Positions 41,769-50,141 of a DNA stretch of 56,000 nt are shown in pieces. The stretch covers positions 1 to 56,000 of the forward strand of contig JAAYFJ010000056.1 of assembly GCA_012728295.1 (NCBI GenBank), given 5' to 3'. The first letter of the stretch is position 1. Every line of letters begins with the position of its first letter. Below the pieces are notes generated by a model, which made no database searches, was not told where the DNA came from, and worked only from the letters and a program-made list of their open reading frames with translations. Source of the DNA: Tissierellia bacterium (GTDB lineage: Bacteria; Bacillota; Clostridia; Tissierellales; Peptoniphilaceae). A program made the position numbers and the translations under genes.

Positions 41769-42383
41769 TTATTTAAAATATTCATTTATTAGCATATAGC
41801 TTATTAGTTGTCTTATGTTTTCAACTCCTACCTTATCGATTATTCTAGATGTTACAGTTTTTACAGTATCAGGACTAATTGAAAGGGTATGTGCAATCTC
41901 TTGCCTCGTCAAACATTCACAGCAAATCATGCGCGCAACTTCTTGCTCTCTGGGAGATAATGAAAAATTGAAATTTTTCAAAGGTGTATCAAGTAATTCA
42001 GGCCATTGATTATCGCCTAGCATGGTATCCTCAACTGCTTCCAGAAGTTTTTCTATAGTATCCGTCTTATAAATAAAGCTATCTACACCGGCTGCCTTGG
42101 CCTCTTTCATATAGTCGGCTTCAGGAACTCCTGTCATTAGCATTACTTTAATGTGAGGGAAATTATTCTTAATAATACCCGCTGCAATGATACCCCCGCG
42201 GCTATCATCATTTGTGCATATGTCCATTAAGGCTAAATCAACTTGATTTTTCGAACACAATGTTGGAGCTAAAGAAGCATCACCTATGGAAGCTACAACT
42301 TTATAATTACCTGTGGCATTAAAATAATCAGTTAATAAGTCTCTTAAAAAACCATCATTTTCCACTATTAGAATCTTTTTCAT
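41769..42383 (-). CDS. NarL/LuxR-family response regulator
   Basis: A 204-residue regulator. The receiver domain starts KKILIVENDGFLRDLL, has the phosphoacceptor Asp in VDLALMDIC and the conserved Lys in FIYKTDT. The C-terminal LuxR HTH is LSPREQEVARMICCECLTRQEIAHTLSISPDTVKTVTSRIIDKVG. I chose the ATG at 42383 because the upstream in-frame ATG has no site, while AAAGG lies ten bases before this one. It faces the NarL-type kinase tail to tail and likely is its partner, although kinase and regulator genes are usually in one operon. Confidence 0.9.
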   Translation of the reverse strand: MKKILIVENDGFLRDLLTDYFNATGNYKVVASIGDASLAPTLCSKNQVDLALMDICTNDDSRGGIIAAGIIKNNFPHIKVMLMTGVPEADYMKEAKAAGVDSFIYKTDTIEKLLEAVEDTMLGDNQWPELLDTPLKNFNFSLSPREQEVARMICCECLTRQEIAHTLSISPDTVKTVTSRIIDKVGVENIRQLISYMLINEYFK

Positions 42384-42430
42384 CCTTAAGCTACCTTTCA
42401 TTTAATGTGAATAGCACTAGTATATAAGTA

Positions 42431-42459
42431 ATTATACCGCAGTTGATGGCAATAGACAA
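42431..42459 (-). promoter_or_regulatory. promoter of the response regulator gene
   Basis: On the minus strand TTGTCT (42459-42454) and TATAAT (42436-42431) are 17 bases apart, about 50 bases before the start codon. Confidence 0.65.
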
Positions 42460-42472
42460 ATAATAATCAGCT

Positions 42473-42491
42473 TGTCCCCTAATTGGGGACA
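42473..42491. promoter_or_regulatory. perfect 7-base inverted repeat between divergent promoters, candidate response-regulator site
   Basis: TGTCCCC (42473-42479) and GGGGACA (42485-42491) flank TAATT. The GC-rich repeat stands out in an AT-rich gap. It lies between the minus-strand promoter at 42431-42459 and a possible plus-strand promoter (ATGACA 42496-42501, TATATT 42519-42524). NarL/LuxR-type regulators often bind such repeats. Confidence 0.55.
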
Positions 42492-42581
42492 GACAATGAC
42501 AATGCTTTTTGATATCATTATATTAAAGTAGCAAAGTTTAATTTGCTAAAATTTGGTGTATCAATATAGGGGGTGAGGTAA

Positions 42582-42968
42582 TTGCCTAAATTGGTATTGG
42601 GCATGCTACAGAGAATACTTCAAATACCGATGAAAAATCAAATAGAACACTCAACTAGCTTCACTGTAACAGCAATAGAGAACAACGAAATAATCCCTGA
42701 TTTTTGTGAAGAGGAGAATGTGAACGTAGTATTATTAGAAGTAAGACATCAACCTCCTTGGGATATTGAGAGATGTCTGTTGCTACAAAGTGAAATTAGA
42801 GAAAAATCTCCAAGTACAAAAACGGTATTTCTCTGTGACTCCAAAAACGGTAATTTAGGAAAACAAGTAATGCTTGCTAAGAGGGAGAAACTCATAGATG
42901 ATTTCCTTTATGCCGACACAGGATATGATTATCTCTGTGCAACACTCGAATCGTTAGTAGTTGATTAA
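42582..42968 (+). CDS. short receiver-like protein of unknown function
   Basis: A 128-residue protein with a receiver-like alpha/beta pattern: VNVVLLEVRHQPPWDIERCLLL in the place of the phosphoacceptor strand, then KTVFLCDSKN. The usual Asp is not evident (Glu lies there), so it is probably a pseudo-receiver. It starts at a TTG after GGGGGTGAGGTAA. It is divergent from the NarL-type regulator gene and shares the intergenic inverted repeat. I cannot assign a function. Confidence 0.6.
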   Translation: MPKLVLGMLQRILQIPMKNQIEHSTSFTVTAIENNEIIPDFCEEENVNVVLLEVRHQPPWDIERCLLLQSEIREKSPSTKTVFLCDSKNGNLGKQVMLAKREKLIDDFLYADTGYDYLCATLESLVVD

Positions 42969-42994
42969 TTATATGAGGAAAAGGAGGAAAGGTT

Positions 42995-44560
42995 ATGGCA
43001 TTTTGCAAAAATTGTGGTCAAGGGATAAGCGACGTGGACAATGTTTGCTCCAATTGTGGAGTAGTAATAGTAAGAGATGTCGTAGATGATCTTGATACAG
43101 AAGCTAAAATTCAAGGTGGATACATTTTCCCTGGTAGTCCTGGATATGTTCCCCCACAGGGGATAAAGGTTATATCCCACGAGAATCAAGTTCCATCACA
43201 AGAGCCGGTATATGAGGCACCACAAGAGCCGGTATATGAGGTACCACAAGAACCTACATACGAGGAGCCACCGCACATACCGCAAAGTGCTTATGCTCAA
43301 CCTCAACAAGAGGAATTCAGTTCCCAGGGTCAGGGAGGATATATACCACCACAACAAGGTGGATATGCACCTCAGGATCAAGGATATGTTCCACCACAGC
43401 AAGGTGGATATGCACCTCAAGGTCAAGGGCATGTACCACCACAACAAGGTGGTTATGCACCTCAAGGTCAAGGATATGTGCCACCACAGCAAGGTGGTTA
43501 TGCACCTCAAGGTCAAACTGGATACGCTCAACCACAACATGGTTCTGGAGGGGGATATGTTCCACCACCAGGTGGGTATGGAGGTCAATCAGGAGGCGGA
43601 GACAAAAAAAACAAAGGCAAAGGACTAGTAGGAATTCTTGTTGGTTTGCTAGCACTGTTACTTGTGGTAGGAGGATTTTTCGTCCTACGGGGAAGAGGGT
43701 CGAACAGTGGATCGGATATAGTCGGCGAGTGGGAAATGTTCGCCTTTGGTGCTGAGGACTTTTTATTTTCCATGGGAGAAGAAGGCGTGGAAGAAACAAT
43801 TGTTGTCTTTGAAAAAGACGGAACTACTATAATCGATAATGAAGAAGACGGCACATGGGAAGAAAAAAAGGGGAAAATAACAGTTACTAGTGGCACTGGA
43901 GAATACGCAGAAGTATACGAAGGCGCAATAGAAGATGGGGTAATGACATTAAGTAATGGAGATTCAAATATGTACCTTTCTAAGGTAGGGTCTAAAGATA
44001 GTGATACGAAAATAGCCCTTCTAGAAAAGGCGATAGGTGATGATTTTGACTGGGATGACTTCGATGATGGTGAAGACTCTGAAGATGAAGATGACAACGA
44101 TTTATTTGAACTAGAGCCAAGAGTTGATGCATCTTATTGGGAAGGCAACTGGGAAGGAGTTATATTGCAAAACTGGCCAGAGGGAAGTTATGTAGACAAT
44201 CTTGAACCCAAAGTGGACATCACCGGAGTTATTGAAGTAGAAAAAGAAACAGGGAAACCATATCTTGAAATATATGATGGAAACGACGATGTTGTTTTGT
44301 CTATGTATATTAAATATACCTACTATGGATTTGAAGGTATAGCTGGTGAAGAGGATGCTTGGATCTTCCAAAGATATTTAACCCAAAAAGAAGCACAGTC
44401 CATTATGTCCAGCTCTGAAGTAGAAATACCTACAATATTAATAACCTATGAATATAAAGACCCTAACGATGAAAAATCAGGATTTGATATATTCATGGTA
44501 TTGAGAAAAGAAGGAGCATCTTGGGATGATATGGAAATAAAACCTTCATACATTAAATAA
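42995..44560 (+). CDS. zinc-ribbon membrane protein with Gly/Tyr/Pro/Gln repeats
   Basis: A 521-residue protein. The N-terminal zinc ribbon (FCKNCGQGISDVDNVCSNCG, two CxxC pairs) is followed by about 170 residues of disordered sequence. That region holds three octapeptide-like QEPVYE repeats and four 15-residue GYVPPQQGGYAPQGQ repeats. One membrane helix lies near 212-232, then an extracytoplasmic region with two lipocalin-like beta domains (GEWEMFAFG... and YWEGNWEGVILQNWPEGSYV) separated by a very acidic linker. The start follows AAAGGAGGAAAGGTT. Zinc-ribbon plus helix plus extracellular domain is a known Firmicute layout. The repeat region could drive clustering or wall passage; that is inference. 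Confidence 0.8.
   Translation: MAFCKNCGQGISDVDNVCSNCGVVIVRDVVDDLDTEAKIQGGYIFPGSPGYVPPQGIKVISHENQVPSQEPVYEAPQEPVYEVPQEPTYEEPPHIPQSAYAQPQQEEFSSQGQGGYIPPQQGGYAPQDQGYVPPQQGGYAPQGQGHVPPQQGGYAPQGQGYVPPQQGGYAPQGQTGYAQPQHGSGGGYVPPPGGYGGQSGGGDKKNKGKGLVGILVGLLALLLVVGGFFVLRGRGSNSGSDIVGEWEMFAFGAEDFLFSMGEEGVEETIVVFEKDGTTIIDNEEDGTWEEKKGKITVTSGTGEYAEVYEGAIEDGVMTLSNGDSNMYLSKVGSKDSDTKIALLEKAIGDDFDWDDFDDGEDSEDEDDNDLFELEPRVDASYWEGNWEGVILQNWPEGSYVDNLEPKVDITGVIEVEKETGKPYLEIYDGNDDVVLSMYIKYTYYGFEGIAGEEDAWIFQRYLTQKEAQSIMSSSEVEIPTILITYEYKDPNDEKSGFDIFMVLRKEGASWDDMEIKPSYIK
43337..43516 (+). repeat. four in-frame 45-base repeats encoding a 15-residue unit
   Basis: Four consecutive units read GYIPPQQGGYAPQDQ, GYVPPQQGGYAPQGQ, GHVPPQQGGYAPQGQ and GYVPPQQGGYAPQGQ. 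The DNA copies differ at few positions, so recent duplication and length variation are likely. Confidence 0.9.
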
Positions 44561-44600
44561 AGTAAATAGTAGACTGTATTTGGTGGAAAGGAGAGTCATC

Positions 44601-46097
44601 ATGAAGAAATGGTTGATATTATTATTGTGTTTGACTTTGGTTTTAGGAGTTGTTGCTTGTGGGAAAACTGAAGCACCTCCTAAGGAGGAAAACGCAGAAA
44701 CTAAAGAAGCTGAAGGGAAAGAAAAATCGGATAAAACTGAAGATAGCCCTGAAATAAAAGGTGATTTTACAGAAGAGGTAAAATGGAAGGCTATCCTACC
44801 TAAAGGCTTGATTAAAAACGAAGAAACTAGCAAAGATGATAAATATTATTCTAAAATGGAATATGGGGTCAAAGAAGGCGAAGAGTTTGAAACAAAGCTT
44901 TCTGTTAGGATTGATATCAGAGATAAAGCTACTTCAACAAGAGAAGACATTGTAAAACAAGGTTTCGATTTAAAGGAATATGCTGAAAAGAAAATTGATG
45001 GAGCTATTAACTTGGGCGATGCTTATTGCGTGAAGTATAATGGCAAGAGCTCAGGCGATGAAACTGTGGTAGTACAAGGTCGTGACGAAGCAAGAACAAC
45101 TGATATCGTTATAACGTTTTATGGAGCAGAATTGGATAAAGAACAGCAAATGTTCCTAGACAGTTTTACTTTACTAACTGAAGATTTAGGAAAAAAAGAC
45201 GCACCATTCCCATGGGAAGGAAGTCGTTTTGAGCCTACTGTAAAAGAGGCACAGATTGGTAAGTACAAACTAAATGCCGAATATATTAAGCTAGAAGAAC
45301 CAATCACAACTTATGAAACATTTAAGGCTGATTCAGTAGTTTCTGGGGAGTACCTATATATAATTATTCCTAAAGAACTATATATCTACAAACTTGGAGA
45401 GAAAAATACTCTAGTCAAGAAAGTTGATATAGAAGATGGAATAGAACACATAGGCGTAGATGCTGCTGGAAGAGTGATTGCATCCGGTTTTATGGAAAAA
45501 GCATTGGTGTTTGAAGGTGAAGAGCAGACTATGACTTTGTCCTTTGACAAAAGACTTTCAGTATCTCCTTTTACTGATTTCGCTATATCATACTTTTTAA
45601 ATCCTCTTGAGTTAAAGAAAGTTGTAATTGGCGAAGAAGGTGATATTACAGAAAGCGATTTTAAACTATCTGATGCATCCGGTGTAGCTTTACAAGGTAG
45701 TGTTAGTCCAGTACTAATTGAGAAAAATTCACTTGGGGGACCAGGATCGTTTGAAGACGATGATAAACAAGGTCTAGGAATATATGGTCACGATGGCAAC
45801 TTTATTATTGGATTGAAGGGAACGGAAAATGACCCAGTAGGCTCTATTCATGGATATGCAGAAGGGGCTAATGGTTATTTGGCTGCCGATTCTAATATGA
45901 GAGACTTTAAAATATGGGCAAAAGATGGAACCTACATTGGAGCAGTAGAAGACGGTGACTTTTTAGGAACAGACTATCCATGGTTTAGCATGATGAAAAG
46001 AGGGCTGGACGACATAATTTATCTTACAATAACTCAGGAAAGAGCTGACAAATCCAGTCGTGAAGTTCTAGTATTTAAACTTGTTACCGACTTATAG
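44601..46097 (+). CDS. lipoprotein of unknown function
   Basis: A 498-residue secreted lipoprotein. The signal is MKKWLILLLCLTLVLGVVAC with the lipid-modified Cys in the GVVAC lipobox. A Glu/Lys-rich spacer follows to about residue 60. I do not recognise the remaining domains. The first (about 60-200) resembles a PsbP-like or surface beta-sandwich, and the second (about 215-490) has repeated blade-like strands (SGEYLYIIIPKELYIYKLGEK, GVDAAGRVIASGFMEKALVF), possibly a propeller. The ATG follows AAAGGAGAGTCATC. It lies between the zinc-ribbon protein and an AIM24-family gene. Confidence 0.78.
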   Translation: MKKWLILLLCLTLVLGVVACGKTEAPPKEENAETKEAEGKEKSDKTEDSPEIKGDFTEEVKWKAILPKGLIKNEETSKDDKYYSKMEYGVKEGEEFETKLSVRIDIRDKATSTREDIVKQGFDLKEYAEKKIDGAINLGDAYCVKYNGKSSGDETVVVQGRDEARTTDIVITFYGAELDKEQQMFLDSFTLLTEDLGKKDAPFPWEGSRFEPTVKEAQIGKYKLNAEYIKLEEPITTYETFKADSVVSGEYLYIIIPKELYIYKLGEKNTLVKKVDIEDGIEHIGVDAAGRVIASGFMEKALVFEGEEQTMTLSFDKRLSVSPFTDFAISYFLNPLELKKVVIGEEGDITESDFKLSDASGVALQGSVSPVLIEKNSLGGPGSFEDDDKQGLGIYGHDGNFIIGLKGTENDPVGSIHGYAEGANGYLAADSNMRDFKIWAKDGTYIGAVEDGDFLGTDYPWFSMMKRGLDDIIYLTITQERADKSSREVLVFKLVTDL

Positions 46098-46142
46098 TTG
46101 CGTTATAAGACGCATATAAACTTGTCAACAAAGGAGGGTATT

Positions 46143-46820
46143 ATGAATTATTCAATCGAAGGTGGAGCATTACCAGTATTAAGAGTATTTTTAGAACCAG
46201 GCGAGACAATGATTAGTGAATCAGGGGGAAGGGCATGGGCAAAAGGTCCAATATTAACTGAAGCTTCTTCCGAAGGTGGAGCTAAGAAAGCGTTAGGCAG
46301 AATGTTCTCGGGTGAGAGTCTGTTTATGTCTAAATATACAGCCCAAGGGCCAGCAGAAATAGCGTTTACTTCATCTTTTCCAGGTAGAATATTGGCTATG
46401 GAATTAGGTCCTGGACAAAGTATTATTGCTCAAAAATCAGCGTTCTTGTGCGGCACTTATGGAATTAATCTATCCATGTTTTTCCAAAAGAAACTTGGCG
46501 CAGGCTTAGTTGGTGGAGAAGGATTTGTAATGCAAAAAATCACAGGTCCTGGGTTAGTATTCTTAGAAATTGATGGGTACTGTGTAGAATACGATTTGGC
46601 GCCAGGCGAGCAAATAGTTGCAGATACAGGTGTTCTTGCGGTTATGGAAGAAACTTGTAGCATGGATGTACAAATGGTAAAAGGAATGAAAAACGTATTA
46701 TTTGGTAGTGAAGGATTGTTTGACACAGTGATTACAGGCCCAGGAAAAGTTTACCTTCAGTCGATGACAATGCCGAATATTGCTAAATTAATCGGAGAAT
46801 TCATACCTTCTAAAGGATAG
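46143..46820 (+). CDS. TIGR00266/AIM24-family protein
   Basis: A 225-residue beta-rich protein of the TIGR00266/AIM24 family. It contains GGALPVLRVFLEPGETMISESGG near the N-terminus, GESLFMSKYTAQGPAEIAFTSSFPGRI, and a glycine-rich second half (GAGLVGGEGFVMQKITGPGLVFLEIDG). No signal peptide or membrane helix is present. The ATG follows AAAGGAGGGTATT. Function is not established. Its place behind the zinc-ribbon and lipoprotein genes suggests a shared envelope-related role, which is inference. Confidence 0.85.
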   Translation: MNYSIEGGALPVLRVFLEPGETMISESGGRAWAKGPILTEASSEGGAKKALGRMFSGESLFMSKYTAQGPAEIAFTSSFPGRILAMELGPGQSIIAQKSAFLCGTYGINLSMFFQKKLGAGLVGGEGFVMQKITGPGLVFLEIDGYCVEYDLAPGEQIVADTGVLAVMEETCSMDVQMVKGMKNVLFGSEGLFDTVITGPGKVYLQSMTMPNIAKLIGEFIPSKG

Positions 46821-46863
46821 AATGCTATTAAATTACAGAAAACAGGGTATTTCCTTTTCTTCT

Positions 46864-46895
46864 CGAAGGCCCGGCCGATTGGCCGGGTATCTTCG
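46864..46895 (+). terminator. GC-rich hairpin, probable terminator after the AIM24-family gene
   Basis: CCCGGCC (46870-46876) and GGCCGGG (46881-46887) pair around GATT, and outer CGAAG/CTTCG arms extend the stem. The tail TTGTTTAGG is only weakly T-rich. Confidence 0.6.
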
Positions 46896-46966
46896 TTGTT
46901 TAGGAAAATGTATACAAATGATAATGAGCAACTAATTGGATAAAGATTTTATTTTTAATTGCTTCA

Positions 46967-46975
46967 TGTTATAAT
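46967..46975 (+). promoter_or_regulatory. extended -10 promoter of murT
   Basis: TGTTATAAT is a full extended -10, 26 bases before the murT start codon. The -35 region 17 bases upstream is poor (TTTTAT). Confidence 0.6.
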
Positions 46976-47000
46976 ATAACCTCGTAAAGGGGTGGAATTA

Positions 47001-48284
47001 GTGGGAATATTGGCAAGAATGGCAGGTAGAATAGGAAATATAGTTGGGAAAATAAGAGGTGGCGGATCCAGTTTACCAGGTTATTTAGCTCTAAAAATTG
47101 AACCTGATTTTTTAGATAAGATTGTTTTTCCAAAGGAAGTGATATTAGTAACGGGGACAAATGGGAAAACATCTGTTACCAATATGTTGGCCCATATCTA
47201 CAAAAGTGCTGGCTATAATATTTCAACCAACGCACACGGAGCTAATATTCTTCAAGGAATCGCAACAGTTGCTTTAAATGACAGTAATAGTAAAGGGGTC
47301 ATAGAAAAAGATGTGGCAATTTTAGAAGTGGATGAGGGTTATTTGCCTATAATAATGAAACAAGTTAAACCGACGAGCCTTATTATTACAAATTTATTTG
47401 ATGACCAAGCTGATAGATTTGGAAGTAAATACCAATTGGCAGAAAAGATTTTTAGCTCAATACCCGAAGATATCTCCCTTTATATAAATGGTAATGACCC
47501 AATTTTAGTAAATATGTCCAGATTATTATCAAATAGAAAAACGAAATATTATGGTATAAAACTTGAAGGAGCACAATGCCATGGTGAACCTTGTCCAAGT
47601 TGCGGGGAGCTACTTTGGTACACTAACCACCATTATGATCAATTAGGGGAGTATAATTGTCCTTGTGGGTTTAAAAATCCCGATTATGATTATTTTGCAA
47701 GCGACGTTGACTTGGAGAATAACCGTTTTTGCTTTGGGGGAACAGGCATAAGAGCTGAAATTAGGGCTTTGTATGAAATATATAATATGGTAGCAGCTAT
47801 GACAGTTGCCGTTGACAGGGGTATAGAAGAAAATACTGTTAGTAGGGCAATTGAGACATGGACTCCAATTAGTGGCAGATTAGAAAGCATTAAATGGAGA
47901 GGCAAAGATACTTGGATAAATTTAGTGAAGAATCCCGCTGGGTTTAATGCGACATTGGAGCTCTTAAGACGGGAAGAAAAAGAAACTTATTCATTGGTTG
48001 TGGCAGTAAATAATGAGCCAGCAGACGGAGTGGATACGACTTGGTATGAAAAAATCAGTTGGGATAACATTATTAATACTCCTATAGAAGGAGTATTTGT
48101 AACGGGTTCAGCCATGAATGAAATGATTGAAGTTCTCAGAGCGAAGGGTTTTAAAACTGAAGGATTTTCACTTCAAGAGGATTTGACAATCGTCGATAGA
48201 ATAGGTAGCAAGCCTGTTTTTTTGGCGAATTATACAGCAATGTCTTCAGTAAAAAACTGGATAAGCAAGAATAATCAACAATAG
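47001..48284 (+). CDS. murT: Mur ligase family protein MurT (lipid II isoglutaminyl synthase subunit)
   Basis: With the amidotransferase GatD, MurT amidates the D-glutamate of lipid II. The 427-residue protein has the Mur ligase ATP loop VTGTNGKTSVTNMLAHIY (about 49-66) and the MurT-specific Cys4 zinc ribbon CHGEPCPSCGELLWY...YNCPCGFKNPDYDY. A C-terminal DUF1727 domain follows (NLVKNPAGFNATLELL). I start at the GTG five bases after GGGGTGG; the in-frame GTG at 46992 overlaps that site. The usual neighbour gatD is absent; coaX follows instead. Confidence 0.9.
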   Translation: MGILARMAGRIGNIVGKIRGGGSSLPGYLALKIEPDFLDKIVFPKEVILVTGTNGKTSVTNMLAHIYKSAGYNISTNAHGANILQGIATVALNDSNSKGVIEKDVAILEVDEGYLPIIMKQVKPTSLIITNLFDDQADRFGSKYQLAEKIFSSIPEDISLYINGNDPILVNMSRLLSNRKTKYYGIKLEGAQCHGEPCPSCGELLWYTNHHYDQLGEYNCPCGFKNPDYDYFASDVDLENNRFCFGGTGIRAEIRALYEIYNMVAAMTVAVDRGIEENTVSRAIETWTPISGRLESIKWRGKDTWINLVKNPAGFNATLELLRREEKETYSLVVAVNNEPADGVDTTWYEKISWDNIINTPIEGVFVTGSAMNEMIEVLRAKGFKTEGFSLQEDLTIVDRIGSKPVFLANYTAMSSVKNWISKNNQQ

Positions 48285-48369
48285 TCAATAAAATAACTTG
48301 ATATTTTTGGCTTATGGGCTTATAATCATAGGCGTTAATCTAGGAATACGAAGAGATAAGGAGAATACA

Positions 48370-49149
48370 ATGCTGTTAGTGATTGATGTGGGCAACACAA
48401 ACATTGTTTTTGGAGTATATGAAGGCGATGAGCTAGTGGACAATTGGAGATTGTCTTCAATAAAAGAAAGAACTTCAGATGAATACGGAATGTTATTCAA
48501 ACAAATATTAAATTGCAGCAGTATTTGCTCTGATAGTATTACAGATGTGATAATTTCAAGCGTTGTCCCACCTTTGATGTATACATTGCCTTCTACCATG
48601 ATAAAATATTTTGGTATAGAGCCATTGGTGGTAGACTCGTCTATTAATACTGGAATAAAGATTTGTTATGATAATCCTAAAGAGGTTGGGGCAGATAGAA
48701 TTGTGAATGCAGTAGCAGTTAAAGAATATTATGGCGGACCAGCAATTATTATTGATATTGGAACGGCCGTAACTTTTTGCGTTCTAGACGGAGATAGCAA
48801 TTACCAAGGAGGAGTTATTGTTCCTGGAATTAGCATTTCTGCTGATGCATTATTTAATAGGACCGCAAAGCTACCAAAGATTGAAATTATAAAGCCGCCG
48901 ACAATCGTAGGGAAAAATACAATAAATAGTATGCAATCAGGTTTGGTCAATGGCTATGTAGGCATGATAGATAGTCTTATTGAAAGTATTGCAGCTGAAA
49001 TGAATTTTGCTCCAGAAGAATATAAAATTATTACAACAGGTGGATTTAGTGGTTTGATAACTGAAAGCAGCAAGTTTCAGCATATTGTAGATAGGAATCT
49101 AACATTAAAAGGTCTTAATAAATTATTTCAAATGAAGGGGAACAACTGA
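48370..49149 (+). CDS. coaX: type III pantothenate kinase
   Basis: Phosphorylates pantothenate in the first step of coenzyme A synthesis. The 259 residues show the ASKHA fold: MLLVIDVGNTNIVFGVYEGDELVDNWR with the phosphate-binding DVGNTN, DRIVNAVAVKEYYGGPAIIIDIGTAVTFCVLD, and GGVIVPGISISADALFNRTAKLP. The ATG follows AAGGAGAATACA; a longer upstream frame lacks a site. Its stop overlaps the dusB start by one base. Confidence 0.95.
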   Translation: MLLVIDVGNTNIVFGVYEGDELVDNWRLSSIKERTSDEYGMLFKQILNCSSICSDSITDVIISSVVPPLMYTLPSTMIKYFGIEPLVVDSSINTGIKICYDNPKEVGADRIVNAVAVKEYYGGPAIIIDIGTAVTFCVLDGDSNYQGGVIVPGISISADALFNRTAKLPKIEIIKPPTIVGKNTINSMQSGLVNGYVGMIDSLIESIAAEMNFAPEEYKIITTGGFSGLITESSKFQHIVDRNLTLKGLNKLFQMKGNN

Positions 49150-50120
49150 TGAAATTAACAATTGGAGGAGTTGAATTGACATCTCCAACGGTATTGGCAC
49201 CTATGGCTGGAATAACAGACAAGGTATATCGACTATTGGTCAAGGAATTTGGAGTAGGGCTATTAGTGTCTGAAATGATTAGTGCAAAGGCGCTTTATTA
49301 TGGTGATTTAAAAACGGAAAACTTAACAGAGATAGACCCGTTGGAGTGCCCTGTGGCACTCCAAATATTTGGATCAGATCCAAAGGTAATGGCGTTTGCT
49401 GCAGAAATGCTTTCAAAACGAGAAAATGTGGCAATGATAGATATTAACATGGGATGTCCAGCACCCAAGATTGTAAAAAACGGTGATGGCTCTGCTCTTA
49501 TGAAAAATTTGCCATTGGCATATGATGTTATGAAATCAGTTGTGGATGCAAGCGCAGTTCCTGTTACTGTAAAGTTTAGGCTGGGTTGGGACGATACAAA
49601 TAGAAATGCCGATAAAATGGCTGAACTCGCTCAAAAAGCAGGTGTTAGTGGAATATGTGTCCATGCGAGAACTAGAGAAATGTTTTACAGCGGGAATGCA
49701 GATTGGGAATTTTTGGCATACTTGAGAAAGGGTATTGGAGTTCCTTTTATTGGGAATGGAGATATATTTGAGCCTGAGCAAGCTGTAGCAATGATGGAGA
49801 AGACTGGCGTTGACGGAGTTGCTGTAGGCAGAGGAGCAATTGGCAATCCTTGGATATTCTACCAGATAAACCAATTAATAGAAAAGGGAATATATTCTAA
49901 AGTAAGTGATGGAGAAAAATTAGAACAAATGCTTAAGCATTTGGATCTAAATTGTACAGACAAGGGTAATAAAAGGGGAGTAATGGAGTTAAGAAAACCT
50001 ATGGCTCAGTATATTAAAGGTATGAAGGGTGCAAAAGCTCTAAGAGATAGACTTAATAGAATTAATGATAGAGAGCAGTTAGAGAAATTGATTGTAGAAG
50101 TTCTACAATCAGTTAGTTAG
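49149..50120 (+). CDS. dusB: tRNA dihydrouridine synthase (DusB type)
   Basis: Flavoenzyme that reduces uridine to dihydrouridine in tRNA. The 323-residue TIM barrel starts with VLAPMAGITDKVYRLLVKEFG. It has the catalytic loop INMGCPAPKIVKNGDGSALM with the active-site Cys, the FMN-binding VTVKFRLGWDD and GVCVHART-type strand (GICVHARTREMFYSG), and GVDGVAVGRGAIGNPWIF. Size fits DusB of Firmicutes. It overlaps coaX by one base, matching the common coaX-dusB linkage. Confidence 0.94.
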   Translation: MKLTIGGVELTSPTVLAPMAGITDKVYRLLVKEFGVGLLVSEMISAKALYYGDLKTENLTEIDPLECPVALQIFGSDPKVMAFAAEMLSKRENVAMIDINMGCPAPKIVKNGDGSALMKNLPLAYDVMKSVVDASAVPVTVKFRLGWDDTNRNADKMAELAQKAGVSGICVHARTREMFYSGNADWEFLAYLRKGIGVPFIGNGDIFEPEQAVAMMEKTGVDGVAVGRGAIGNPWIFYQINQLIEKGIYSKVSDGEKLEQMLKHLDLNCTDKGNKRGVMELRKPMAQYIKGMKGAKALRDRLNRINDREQLEKLIVEVLQSVS

Positions 50121-50141
50121 ATTATTAAGGGGGGGTTGAGC

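Noticed and set aside
43337-43516. CRISPR-like direct repeats
   Set aside because: The four 45-base units are contiguous, in frame and without spacers; they encode protein repeats.
43196-44097. Long antisense ORFs opposite the zinc-ribbon repeat protein
   Set aside because: They are low-complexity translations of the repeat and acidic regions, without ribosome sites or recognisable domains.
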